Positions 56,270-64,000 of a stretch of DNA of 64,000 bases are shown piece by piece. The stretch's first letter is position 1. Each line of letters opens with the position of its first letter. Below the pieces are notes generated by a model that was not told the origin of the DNA, made no database searches, and was given only the letters and a program-made list of their open reading frames with translations. The stretch is taken from NCBI RefSeq assembly GCF_002551815.1, contig NZ_NVPR01000062.1:1-64000 (forward strand), read 5' to 3'. Origin of the DNA: Bacillus sp. AFS098217. Its GTDB lineage: Bacteria; Bacillota; Bacilli; Bacillales; Bacillaceae_G. The translations under genes and the position numbers were made by a program.

Positions 56270-57676
56270 CTAATCACGCTTATATTTTTTTAGTACTTCT
56301 TCTAGTCTCTTTCGTTCTTCTTCTAGCTTGCTTGGATTTTCTTTTGAACTTGCACGATCTTGCGATTGTTCTTTGGATTCTTCTTTCGCTTCTTCCTTAA
56401 GCCAATCCGGCACCATTTCTTTCCGTACTGGTTTCTTCAATGCACGGCCTTTTTTCTTCGTCTCAGCCCATTCTTGATATTGGCGATTCTCTTCTTTTGC
56501 TAAAGCCATCGCTTCTGACACTGTGCCCACCTTCTTCCTTGCCCAGTGTCCTGCAATCTTCTCAACATATGTTTTAGCAAGTTTCATATCAGAACGCAAC
56601 ATTACATAATAAATAAGTACGTTGACAACGCCTGGCGTCAACTTTTGATTCATCATTACTTCTTCGACAATTTGCAAATCCGCTTTTGTCGCTTCTGCTC
56701 CGCCCGAAATCTCTTTTAACAATTGTTTCGGTGAAATTTCTTCTAGCTGTTTTATGAGCATCTCTTCTTGCGTAGAGGGCTCTTTCTCTTTCATCGTACG
56801 TGCAGCGTGAGGTTGTACTCGTTCACTTAATACAGGAAGCGCTTGACCATTTTCAAATTGATACCAATCGCGTGCCCCTTTCCGAAGCCGTTCCATATCA
56901 ATCGTTTGCATTTCTGTCATTGCGCCAAGGACAATATTTTGCATCGATAACACATCAACACCATACACATAAGCCAGTGTGACAACACATTCACGTACTT
57001 GATCCGTAATCGATTTTCTTGGGACGAGTGTTGATAATCCTTCTACAAATAAAGAAAAATCAAAGAAATCATTCCAAAGCTTTGGAGCATTCCCCTTTGT
57101 ATTGCCAGGCATGACCGTTGTATTTGGAATTCGAAGTTCTTCTTGCGCATACTCAAATTGTCCTGGGTTAAACGAATCAAATACGTCATTAAAAGAGTGC
57201 GTAACATTTTCATATACAGTAAAATCAAACGCTTCTTCTAAGAAATATTGCTTTACCTGATTGTATTTCGTTCTGCTTAACCTGTTGTATAAGAAGATAC
57301 TTAAGACGATATCATCAAAAAATTGTTTTGGAGACAATGGTGGCTGGAGTTCATATATAAACATTCTAATATCTTTTTCTTTTTTTATATATACGTTTAA
57401 AAGACCAATTGCTTCTAATTTCACTCGCTCCTCATACACTTCAGGAAGCTGCATTTGCATTGTGACCATAAGAGAGTGATGCGTATTCTCTTTTCCAAAC
57501 ACACGATCTTGTTCTAGCTCTCCCCACAGCGTCATGTATAAGCTAAAAGCTCTGCTACCTACTAACGGCTGGTATAACATCGTTAATACTTTCCGATCGT
57601 AGCTATGCAGCAATCCCTTTGCACTTACTTTATAACGATCAATTGGCAATAGCTCCATCCATGACTGTTTTTCCAT
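56270..57676 (-). CDS. dnaB: Replication initiation and membrane attachment protein DnaB
   Basis: A 468-residue Bacillus primosome protein that, with DnaD and DnaI, brings the helicase to oriC and to stalled forks. It has the paired DnaB/DnaD-type domains, including the C-terminal YYGLTPGVVN-like segment (NQKLTPGVVNVLIYYVML). The end is basic and charged (SKLEEERKRLEEVLKKYKRD). GGAATTG and a weak AAAGGAA precede the ATG. Confidence 0.95.
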   Translation of the reverse strand: MEKQSWMELLPIDRYKVSAKGLLHSYDRKVLTMLYQPLVGSRAFSLYMTLWGELEQDRVFGKENTHHSLMVTMQMQLPEVYEERVKLEAIGLLNVYIKKEKDIRMFIYELQPPLSPKQFFDDIVLSIFLYNRLSRTKYNQVKQYFLEEAFDFTVYENVTHSFNDVFDSFNPGQFEYAQEELRIPNTTVMPGNTKGNAPKLWNDFFDFSLFVEGLSTLVPRKSITDQVRECVVTLAYVYGVDVLSMQNIVLGAMTEMQTIDMERLRKGARDWYQFENGQALPVLSERVQPHAARTMKEKEPSTQEEMLIKQLEEISPKQLLKEISGGAEATKADLQIVEEVMMNQKLTPGVVNVLIYYVMLRSDMKLAKTYVEKIAGHWARKKVGTVSEAMALAKEENRQYQEWAETKKKGRALKKPVRKEMVPDWLKEEAKEESKEQSQDRASSKENPSKLEEERKRLEEVLKKYKRD

Positions 57677-57837
57677 CCTTGCAATTCCTTTCTTTTATCC
57701 ATTCTAACTCATGCTTTATCACGTTCTACCTATATAATTTCTTAGTGAAAAAGAGCTATTAGCTTGCGCTTCTAGCTCTCTTATCCCGTTATTTGCAGGT
57801 TACATTCTTCTATCATTTCAAAGTAAAGTAATTAAAA

Positions 57838-57872
57838 GAAAAAGCGCGATTACAGATTATAACTGCGCTCTA
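57838..57872 (-). terminator. Terminator after nrdR
   Basis: AGCGCGATTA and TAACTGCGCT form an imperfect stem just after the nrdR stop, followed by a T-run on the minus strand. Confidence 0.65.
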
Positions 57873-58331
57873 TTCTCTCTCTTTTTGCAGTATATCTTTT
57901 AATTCTTCAATGAATACATTTAAATCTTTAAATTGACGGTATACGGAAGCAAAACGTACATAAGCAACATCATCGATATCTCGCAAAGCTTCCATCACGA
58001 TCTCACCAATCATATCACTTTTCACTTCTGATATACCTAAATTACGAAGTTCACGCTCTACATTTTGCGTTACTTCTTCTAATTGTTTTAAGGATACAGG
58101 TCTTTTTTCGCACGCTTTAATTAATCCACGTAAAATCTTTTCTTTATTAAACTCTTCTCGTGTTCCTTCTTTTTTTACAACAATAAGAGGTGGTTCTTCC
58201 ACTCGTTCAAATGTCGTAAATCGATGTAAGCAACTTTCACACTCTCTCCTTCTTCGAATAGAGCGTCCTTCATCTACTGGACGTGAATCCAACACTCTCG
58301 TGCCATTATGAAAACAGGATGGACAACGCAA
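57870..58331 (-). CDS. nrdR: Transcriptional repressor NrdR
   Basis: The 153-residue regulator of ribonucleotide reductase genes. The N-terminal zinc ribbon has CPSC and CESC pairs, and the ATP-cone domain follows ([19 protein letters not shown]). The start is TTG ([10 protein letters not shown]), eight nt after AAGGGAG, giving exactly the usual family length. It is upstream of dnaB, as in B. subtilis. Confidence 0.95.
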   Translation of the reverse strand: MRCPSCFHNGTRVLDSRPVDEGRSIRRRRECESCLHRFTTFERVEEPPLIVVKKEGTREEFNKEKILRGLIKACEKRPVSLKQLEEVTQNVERELRNLGISEVKSDMIGEIVMEALRDIDDVAYVRFASVYRQFKDLNVFIEELKDILQKERE

Positions 58332-58409
58332 CTCATTCACTCCCTTACAAAGTAATCTGTACTCTCTTCCATTCACCTACACGTAAATATATATACAATA
58401 TTATATAAC

Positions 58410-58625
58410 CTATTTGTCTGCGCTTACCACTTTAAGCCGATACTTATGATCATTTTCTCCCTCTTTAACGGGTAATGATATTCCCACCTCAACATTCGGC
58501 GAAAACAAAAAACTTGCACGGGAGATAAAAAACTGCCCGTAAAAGCCCGATTGGTGCGGTCTAGCCATCAATGAAAAAACAACTGATGGAAATTTCACTT
58601 TATATAAACTAAAAAAGAGGTGCAT
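58410..58625 (-). CDS. Possible small hypothetical protein
   Basis: A 71-codon frame between speD and nrdR with AGAGGTG before the ATG. That ribosome site is part of the speD terminator hairpin, which weakens it as evidence. The protein has a mixed hydrophobic N-terminus, then NVEVGISLPVKEGENDHKYR. No family recognised; it may be a degraded gene or chance frame. Confidence 0.3.
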   Translation of the reverse strand: MHLFFSLYKVKFPSVVFSLMARPHQSGFYGQFFISRASFLFSPNVEVGISLPVKEGENDHKYRLKVVSADK

Positions 58626-58637
58626 TATACACCTCTT
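58611..58637 (-). terminator. Terminator after speD
   Basis: AAAGAGGTG and CACCTCTTT with a short loop, followed on the minus strand by a T-run, 28 nt after the stop. Confidence 0.85.
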
Positions 58638-58664
58638 TACATTTTAAATCAATTATGTTCTTTT

Positions 58665-59057
58665 TTAAAGAGCTTTTGTTTCTCTATGCTTAATTTCGAA
58701 GCTACCTGTGCCTCGAGGAAGCTCGATGCTCTCTCGCGTTTTCGCATTTAAACCTTCTGCAATATATTCTGCAGCAACATTTGGATCAATACGATCCCCG
58801 CAAGTATAAACATCAATACTCGCATAGCCGTGTTCTGGAAAACTGTGAATTGTTAAGTGTGATTCTGAAATAATTACCACTCCACTTACACCCTGTGGCG
58901 CAAACTTATGGAAGGCAACCTCACGCACTTCAGCACCAGCTCTTAGTGCTGCATCCACAAATAATTGTTCAATAAACGGCATATCATTAAGCTTGTCGAA
59001 ATCGCAATCCCAAAGTTCAGCGATTACGTGACGACCCATCGTGTCCATAGTATCCAT
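58665..59057 (-). CDS. speD: S-adenosylmethionine decarboxylase proenzyme
   Basis: Makes decarboxylated SAM for spermidine synthesis. The 130-residue proenzyme is of the short bacterial class. Self-cleavage occurs at the serine in [14 protein letters not shown], which leaves a pyruvoyl group, and [11 protein letters not shown] carries the catalytic cysteine. AAGGGGG lies nine nt before the first ATG; two further in-frame ATGs follow within seven codons. Own promoter and leader upstream. Confidence 0.96.
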   Translation of the reverse strand: MDTMDTMGRHVIAELWDCDFDKLNDMPFIEQLFVDAALRAGAEVREVAFHKFAPQGVSGVVIISESHLTIHSFPEHGYASIDVYTCGDRIDPNVAAEYIAEGLNAKTRESIELPRGTGSFEIKHRETKAL

Positions 59058-59208
59058 TCTACAGTTCCCCCTTGTAAATTTAATTCTAACTGTTCGAATT
59101 GAAAACTAATTTGCAATTTGGCTTGCTCCACTACCACGGGGGAAAGTTAGTCCAGAGAGGTCCTAACCCTTTAAGTAGTGACTACGTACCTCAGCTCTTA
59201 AGTTTACG
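59058..59208 (-). promoter_or_regulatory. Structured 5' leader of speD
   Basis: About 150 nt lie between the deduced transcription start and speD. The minus strand contains GTTAGGACC, a TCTCT loop and GGACTAAC, which pair imperfectly. Further GC-rich stretches (CCCCCGTGGTAGTGGAG) stand out from the AT-rich surroundings. No reading frame explains it, and it may be a regulatory RNA; no known riboswitch class was recognised. Confidence 0.45.
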
Positions 59209-59214
59209 AGTGTT

Positions 59215-59243
59215 AGTATACTTTGTTTATTTTCATTTTGCAA
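59215..59243 (-). promoter_or_regulatory. SigA promoter of speD
   Basis: TTGCAA (59238-59243) and TATACT (59215-59220) lie 17 nt apart on the minus strand, upstream of the speD leader. The DNA between here and the gapB terminator is AT-rich and shows no gene. Confidence 0.75.
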
Positions 59244-59387
59244 CAACAGTTTTTTCGATTTTTTGTCATATTCTCTTCTTTACTTTTCCCAAAAAAAAAT
59301 AAAAGATTCGCAAATACAGTAATCACAATGTTTCTAAGTATGTATCACTCAAAAAATTATATTCGTGTAATTTTTTTCCTTTTCAGA

Positions 59388-59423
59388 AAAAAATAAAAAG
59401 AAGGCAAGCAATCGCTTGCCCTC
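59388..59423 (-). terminator. Terminator after gapB
   Basis: GGCAAGC and GCTTGCC around AATC, followed by a T-run, separate gapB from the speD promoter. Confidence 0.85.
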
Positions 59424-59435
59424 TCCCTTTTTCAC

Positions 59436-60464
59436 TTAAATATGTTGTACGTTGTCTTGTTTTGCTAATTCGCTAACAACTAACTTTACAAGATCAACAA
59501 CACGGCGAGAGTAACCCCACTCGTTATCATACCAAGCAAGTACTTTCACTTTGCGTTCGCCCATTACCATTGTGGATAAACCATCAATGATAGCTGAATG
59601 CGTATTTGTATTAAAGTCAATAGAAACTAAAGGTTCTTCGCTGAACTCTACAATTCCTTTCATTGCACCGTTTGCAACAGTTTTAAACGCTTCATTAATT
59701 TCTTCAACTGTTACATCACGTTTCACATCTACTACTAAATCAACAAGAGACACGTTTGGTGTTGGAACACGAAGTGCCATACCATGAAGTTTTCCATTTA
59801 AATGTGGAAGAACTTTTGCTAGTGCTTTCGCAGCACCTGTTGTTGTAGGAATAATAGACTGTCCACAAGCACGTGCTCTTCTTAAATCTTTATGTGGGTT
59901 ATCAATATTTTTTTGGTCATTTGTATAAGCGTGAACAGTTGTCATTAAACCGTTTTCAATTCCGAACTGCTCATCTAACACCTTAACAACAGGCGCTAAA
60001 CAGTTTGTTGTACAAGATGCATTGGAAATAACTGTATGTTTTGTAATATCTAATTGATCGTCATTTACACCAACTACAATTGTTACATCTTCATTTTTAC
60101 CAGGTGCTGTTAAAATAACTTTTTTCGCCCCAGCTTCTACATGAAGAATCGCTTTTTCTTTTGCATTAAATTTTCCAGTTGCTTCAATTACAACTTCAAC
60201 ATCTAATTCTTTCCAAGGCAATTCTTTTGGATCGCGGTTGTTTAGAAGGCGAATCATTTTCCCATCTACTAATAAATGATCTTCAAATGCTTCTACTGTT
60301 CCGTCAAACTTGCCATGAATTGTATCATACTTGATTAAATGCGCTAATGTTTCTGATGGATAGCTTGCATTGATTGCTACAATTTCGAATGCGCTTTCTT
60401 TTATTGCTTGACGAAATACCATTCTACCAATACGTCCAAATCCATTAATTGCCACACGAGTCAT
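59436..60464 (-). CDS. gapB: Glyceraldehyde-3-phosphate dehydrogenase, gluconeogenic type
   Basis: The NADP-preferring GapB works in the direction of gluconeogenesis. The 342-residue enzyme has VAINGFGRIGRMVFR, and the loop NASYPSETLAHLIKYDT, where GapA has an acidic NAD-binding residue. The active-site cysteine is in ASCTTNCLAP. Position next to speD and coaE, and CcpN-like boxes on its promoter, agree with GapB. Confidence 0.96.
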   Translation of the reverse strand: MTRVAINGFGRIGRMVFRQAIKESAFEIVAINASYPSETLAHLIKYDTIHGKFDGTVEAFEDHLLVDGKMIRLLNNRDPKELPWKELDVEVVIEATGKFNAKEKAILHVEAGAKKVILTAPGKNEDVTIVVGVNDDQLDITKHTVISNASCTTNCLAPVVKVLDEQFGIENGLMTTVHAYTNDQKNIDNPHKDLRRARACGQSIIPTTTGAAKALAKVLPHLNGKLHGMALRVPTPNVSLVDLVVDVKRDVTVEEINEAFKTVANGAMKGIVEFSEEPLVSIDFNTNTHSAIIDGLSTMVMGERKVKVLAWYDNEWGYSRRVVDLVKLVVSELAKQDNVQHI

Positions 60465-60517
60465 AATATGTTATCCCCCTTGAATGCGTTATACTAATTA
60501 TCTCTAATCCCAATAAT

Positions 60518-60546
60518 AGTATAACACAAAAAGAAGATATGTCACT
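60518..60546 (-). promoter_or_regulatory. gapB promoter with two CcpN-like boxes
   Basis: GTGACA (60540-60545) and TATACT (60518-60523) are 16 nt apart on the minus strand. TGTGTTATACT (60518-60528) fits the CcpN consensus TRTGHYATAYW, as I recall it, at all 11 positions and covers the -10. AGTGACATATC (60536-60546) fits at nine and covers the -35. CcpN represses gapB during glycolytic growth in B. subtilis. Confidence 0.8.
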
Positions 60547-60573
60547 AAGCATTTTTATTAATTTCACAATTTT

Positions 60574-61176
60574 TTAGTTAATAATGTTCCATTCCTTTAA
60601 AATGCGCTGTAATTGTGCTTTTGTTTCAGTAATTGTGCCATCATTATGAATGATTTTATCAGCCAATGTTACCTTTTCTATTAAAGGCATTTGGGAATCA
60701 ATACGCGCCTTCGCTTCCTCTTCTGAAAAACCATTTCGTTTCATTAAACGTTCTAACTGCGTACTAGGCGCAACAGCTACAACTAAAATTTGATCAACAA
60801 GATTCGTTAGCTTACTTTCAAATAAAAGCGGAATATCTAGCACAACCGCTTGCATTCCTTCCTTTATGTACATATCCTTTTGATCATTCATTTCTTTACG
60901 AACAGCTGGATGAACAATTCCATTTAACTGCAATCGTTTTTCCTCATTATGAAATACAATACTTCCAAGTTTCGGACGATCAAGCTCCCCATCCGCTTGC
61001 AATATCTCTTTCCCAAACACCTCTACAATTTTGTTATATGCCGGTTTCCCTTGTTCTACAACTTCTCTTGCAATAATATCTGCATCAATCACAGGAATGC
61101 TTAGTTCACGAAACATTTGTGAAACCGTACTTTTTCCGCTTGCAATGCCTCCCGTTAATCCAATTACAACTGTCAT
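60574..61176 (-). CDS. coaE: Dephospho-CoA kinase
   Basis: Last step of coenzyme A synthesis, phosphorylating dephospho-CoA. The 200-residue protein has the P-loop [13 protein letters not shown], the substrate motif [12 protein letters not shown] and the lid region [12 protein letters not shown]. Two adjacent ATGs are possible; the second is seven nt from GGAGG. It follows ytaF after a weak hairpin. Confidence 0.96.
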   Translation of the reverse strand: MTVVIGLTGGIASGKSTVSQMFRELSIPVIDADIIAREVVEQGKPAYNKIVEVFGKEILQADGELDRPKLGSIVFHNEEKRLQLNGIVHPAVRKEMNDQKDMYIKEGMQAVVLDIPLLFESKLTNLVDQILVVAVAPSTQLERLMKRNGFSEEEAKARIDSQMPLIEKVTLADKIIHNDGTITETKAQLQRILKEWNIIN

Positions 61177-61225
61177 CATTCTTCCTCCTCAACAATAAAG
61201 GCGTGAAACTTATGTTCCACGCCTT

Positions 61226-61858
61226 CTACATTTTCCAAATTCCAATAATAATGAGTAAAATCCCAGGCAGGAAAGTGAATTTTTGTAACCATCGCATACT
61301 TGATAAAACTGTGCCAAGCTTCATTCCAATAAATAAGAACAAAGAACTCATAATCGCAACTGATATTGCCATCATTACAGGTGCATATCCTAGTAAAGAT
61401 GCACCTATTCCAGCTCCAAACGAATCTATCGACAGAGCAATACCAAGAAGTAAAGCCTCTCCTCCAGAGATTGTGCCCGATTTATCAAAATCAGCGACAG
61501 TTGGTTTCCTTAAAATTTGAATGACTAATCCAAGCGAAGCAATTTCTAATTTCCAAATTTTCTCTTCTTGCTGAGGTTCCTCTTTTTTATCACCTCTAAA
61601 AAATTGATATAATACCCACACACCCATACCAACGAGGACAAGCCCACCGATGCGCGTCGCAATAACAGGTGAAAATACTTTAGCAATCATATGTCCAATT
61701 CCCATTGAAGCAAGCATCACAGCTGCCGAACATACCCCAATGATTATGATTGATTTAAACGGAATCCGCACGCTTCTTAGTCCATAAGTAAGCCCTACGC
61801 TACAACTATCTAAACTTAATGTAAAAGCTAATAAAACAAGAGAAAAATAAAGGTACAT
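61226..61858 (-). CDS. ytaF: Sporulation membrane protein YtaF
   Basis: A 210-residue membrane protein with about six helices, including the MntP-like pair LLAFTLSLDSCSVGLTYGLR and ALSIDSFGAGIGASLLGY. It has a probable EF-hand-like DFDKSGTISGGEA segment, typical of YtaF. Probable cation-transport fold; role in sporulation. Sits between mutM and coaE as in B. subtilis. Confidence 0.9.
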   Translation of the reverse strand: MYLYFSLVLLAFTLSLDSCSVGLTYGLRSVRIPFKSIIIIGVCSAAVMLASMGIGHMIAKVFSPVIATRIGGLVLVGMGVWVLYQFFRGDKKEEPQQEEKIWKLEIASLGLVIQILRKPTVADFDKSGTISGGEALLLGIALSIDSFGAGIGASLLGYAPVMMAISVAIMSSLFLFIGMKLGTVLSSMRWLQKFTFLPGILLIIIGIWKM

Positions 61859-61938
61859 CGGTAAGCTCCTTCCCTATACACAGCTTTGCTGTATGTATAT
61901 GACAAATGCCTATCCGATGTTATTGGAAAATCGCTTTC

Positions 61939-62769
61939 TTAGCTTCTAGGCTGACAAGTTGGACAATAATGTGTGCCGCGCCCACCAACAACTGTTTTTT
62001 CAATTACAGTACCACAGGTTACGCACGGTTCACCTTTTCTTCCATACACATTCAACAGCTCTTGAAACGAACCGATTTGGCCTTGTGAATTTATATACGT
62101 CCGAATGGTACTTCCACCGCGTTCAACTGCTTCTCTTAATGTTATAACGGTTGCCTCATAAATCTTTTCTATTTCAGCTTTCGTTAAAGATGAAGCTTCT
62201 CGTTCCGGGTAAATCCCAGAACGGAACAATACTTCATCTACATATATATTACCAAGCCCAACTAAAAGACGTTGGTCTAGCAATACAACTTTTATTTTAC
62301 GATTTGTTTTTTGCAATCTTTCTTGTAAATATCCTGGCGTCAATTCAACGTCAAACGGCTCTGGTCCTAAATCAGCGAGCGGCATTTGTTCAAATTCTTC
62401 ACCTTTTTTAAAGAGGTGCATCGTACCAAACTTTCTCACATCTTTATAGTGTAACTCCGTACCATCTGTAAACCGAAAACGTACATGCGTATGTTTATCT
62501 ATCGGCTCATCACCTTTATGAAGTAAATATTTTCCCTCCATACGTAAATGTGAAACAATCACATACTTTGTTACATAAAGAAGTAAAAACTTACCTCTTC
62601 GTTCAATTCGTTCGATCGTTTCACCTCGCAACATTTCCTTAAAGAGTTCTGCATCATCTGGTCGTTTTACTAATTTCGGATATGTTACAATTACATCTTT
62701 AATTGTTTTTCCTGTTACAAGATTTTCAAGCGTCCTTCTAACATTTTCAACCTCTGGTAATTCAGGCAT
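61939..62769 (-). CDS. mutM: Formamidopyrimidine-DNA glycosylase
   Basis: Removes 8-oxoguanine and formamidopyrimidines from DNA. The 276-residue enzyme keeps the N-terminal catalytic MPELPEVENVRRTLE (Pro2 after Met removal, Glu3). It has the helix-two-turn-helix region LLVGLGNIYVDEVLFRSGI and the C-terminal zinc finger with CVTC and CPTC pairs. Located 12 nt after polA, forming one repair operon. Confidence 0.97.
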   Translation of the reverse strand: MPELPEVENVRRTLENLVTGKTIKDVIVTYPKLVKRPDDAELFKEMLRGETIERIERRGKFLLLYVTKYVIVSHLRMEGKYLLHKGDEPIDKHTHVRFRFTDGTELHYKDVRKFGTMHLFKKGEEFEQMPLADLGPEPFDVELTPGYLQERLQKTNRKIKVVLLDQRLLVGLGNIYVDEVLFRSGIYPEREASSLTKAEIEKIYEATVITLREAVERGGSTIRTYINSQGQIGSFQELLNVYGRKGEPCVTCGTVIEKTVVGGRGTHYCPTCQPRS

Positions 62770-62781
62770 TTCATCACTTCC

Positions 62782-64000
62782 TTATTTTGCGTCATACCAA
62801 GTTGGACCGTAAGAGTAATCAACTTTCAGCGGAACTACAAGTTCAATCGCATGTTCCATCACTTCAGGTACAAGCTTCTCTAGTTTTTCTACTTCTTCTT
62901 TTGGCACCTCAAAGATTAATTCATCGTGTACTTGCAGAAGAAGACGCGCTTGTAATCCTTCTTCTTCTAAACGATCTGCCATAATAATCATCGCTTTTTT
63001 AATAATATCTGCCGCACTGCCTTGAATTGGTGTATTCATTGCAGTACGCTCTGCAAAACTGCGTAAATTAAAGTTACGGCTCGTAATTTCTGGAATATAG
63101 CGGCGACGATTTAATAATGTAGAAACGTACCCTTTTTGCTTTGCTTCTTGTACAATCTCATCCATATATTCTTTCACGCCAGGGAAGCTAGCGAAATACT
63201 TTTCAATAAATTCCCCTGCTGCTTTTCGTGTAATTCCTAAGTTTTGTGAAAGTCCATAATCACTAATACCGTACACAATTCCGAAGTTAACTGCTTTTGC
63301 TTGACGTCTCATGTTCGATGTTACTTCATTTTTTCCAACGCCAAATACGTCCATTGCCGTTTTCGTATGAATATCCATATCATGCTGGAACGCTTCTACT
63401 AACCCTTTGTCTTTTGCAATATGCGCCAGTACACGTAATTCAATTTGCGAATAATCGGCTGCATACATAATCCATCCTTCTTTTGAAGGAACGAACGCTT
63501 GGCGAATCTTTCTTCCTTCTTCTAAACGGATTGGGATATTTTGTAAATTTGGATCTGTAGAACTTAATCGACCTGTTTGCGTTAACACTTGATTAAAGCG
63601 AGTATGAATTTTAGAAGAATCTTCATGAACAACTTTTAACAATCCTTCAATATACGTCGAATTTAATTTTCCTAATTGACGATAGTGTAGAATCTTAGGA
63701 ATGATTTCATGATGGTCCATCAGCTTGTCCAATACGTCAGCTGATGTAGAATATCCTGTTTTCGTCTTTTTTATAACTGGCAAGTTTAAGGTTTCAAATA
63801 GGACAACACCTAGCTGCTTTGGTGAGTTAATATTAAACTCTGTTCCTGCAAGCTCATAAATCTCTTGTTCCATTTCCTTGAGTCTTCCAGCAAGCTCATC
63901 TCCCATATTACGCAAGCGCTCTGTATCAACCATAACACCTTTTACTTCCATTTCAGCTAACACGCGAGCAAGTGGCATTTCGAGCTCTGTAAACAGTTCA
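62782..64000 (-). CDS. polA: DNA polymerase I (C-terminal part, cut by window edge)
   Basis: The visible part is about 405 codons of the polymerase domain, still open at the right edge. Motif A is YSQIELRVLAHIA, motif B RRQAKAVNFGIVYGISDYGL and motif C LLLQVHDELIFEVP. The N-terminal nuclease and part of the inactive 3'-5' domain lie outside. It acts in gap filling and Okazaki fragment maturation. Confidence 0.97.
   Translation of the reverse strand, partial: ELFTELEMPLARVLAEMEVKGVMVDTERLRNMGDELAGRLKEMEQEIYELAGTEFNINSPKQLGVVLFETLNLPVIKKTKTGYSTSADVLDKLMDHHEIIPKILHYRQLGKLNSTYIEGLLKVVHEDSSKIHTRFNQVLTQTGRLSSTDPNLQNIPIRLEEGRKIRQAFVPSKEGWIMYAADYSQIELRVLAHIAKDKGLVEAFQHDMDIHTKTAMDVFGVGKNEVTSNMRRQAKAVNFGIVYGISDYGLSQNLGITRKAAGEFIEKYFASFPGVKEYMDEIVQEAKQKGYVSTLLNRRRYIPEITSRNFNLRSFAERTAMNTPIQGSAADIIKKAMIIMADRLEEEGLQARLLLQVHDELIFEVPKEEVEKLEKLVPEVMEHAIELVVPLKVDYSYGPTWYDAK

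Overview
The window is a stretch of low-GC Bacillus chromosome. Gene content and order, the SASP gene sspI, three T-box aminoacyl-tRNA synthetase leaders, the infC-rpmI-rplT leader and a dispersed repeat resembling the bcr repeats of the Bacillus cereus group all point to B. cereus sensu lato. No phage, transposase, plasmid or CRISPR locus is visible. Read right to left, most of it follows the conserved Bacillus order from polA to sdhCAB, and most genes lie on the minus strand.

Right part (about 46-64 kb): polA (cut by the window edge), mutM, ytaF, coaE, gapB, speD, nrdR, dnaB, dnaI, ytxC, thrS, infC-rpmI-rplT, a zinc alcohol dehydrogenase, a dimeric dUTPase and an M42 aminopeptidase. Regulatory sites are easy to read here: two CcpN-like boxes on the gapB promoter, a promoter and structured leader before speD, a threonine T-box, and an infC leader followed by an ATT start codon.

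Middle (about 27-46 kb): cvpA-zapA, rnhC, asnS with an asparagine T-box, an ECF sigma/anti-sigma pair, pheST with a phenylalanine T-box, an rRNA methyltransferase, and then an accessory patch. The patch holds sspI, an HD-domain gene lying between sspI and a duplicated sspI tail, a tandem set of CPBP membrane proteases (intact, broken, intact), and an MFS/HlyD-type efflux pair divergent from a TetR regulator.

Left part (1-27 kb): sdhCAB, yslB, uvrC, trxA, the fatty-acid degradation operon lcfA-fadR-fadB-etfB-etfA with its FadR control sites, a two-component/ABC-transporter cluster resembling B. subtilis ycbLMNO, ywbE/ywbD, a pseudouridine synthase, mutS2 and polX.

The most unusual area is 13.2-20.0 kb. 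One response regulator, one kinase and one ABC ATPase are followed by three paralogous permeases, a LiaG-like DUF4097 protein and decayed pieces of a further ATPase, a further permease and another membrane protein. Copies of a ~200-bp repeat separate these pieces. Seven copies of that repeat occur in the window. The pattern suggests repeated duplication and loss of an ABC module, with the repeat at the junctions. I found no clearly new biological system; the strongest observations are this eroded module, the repeat family, the CPBP array with a CATA microsatellite, and several well-defined regulatory sites.
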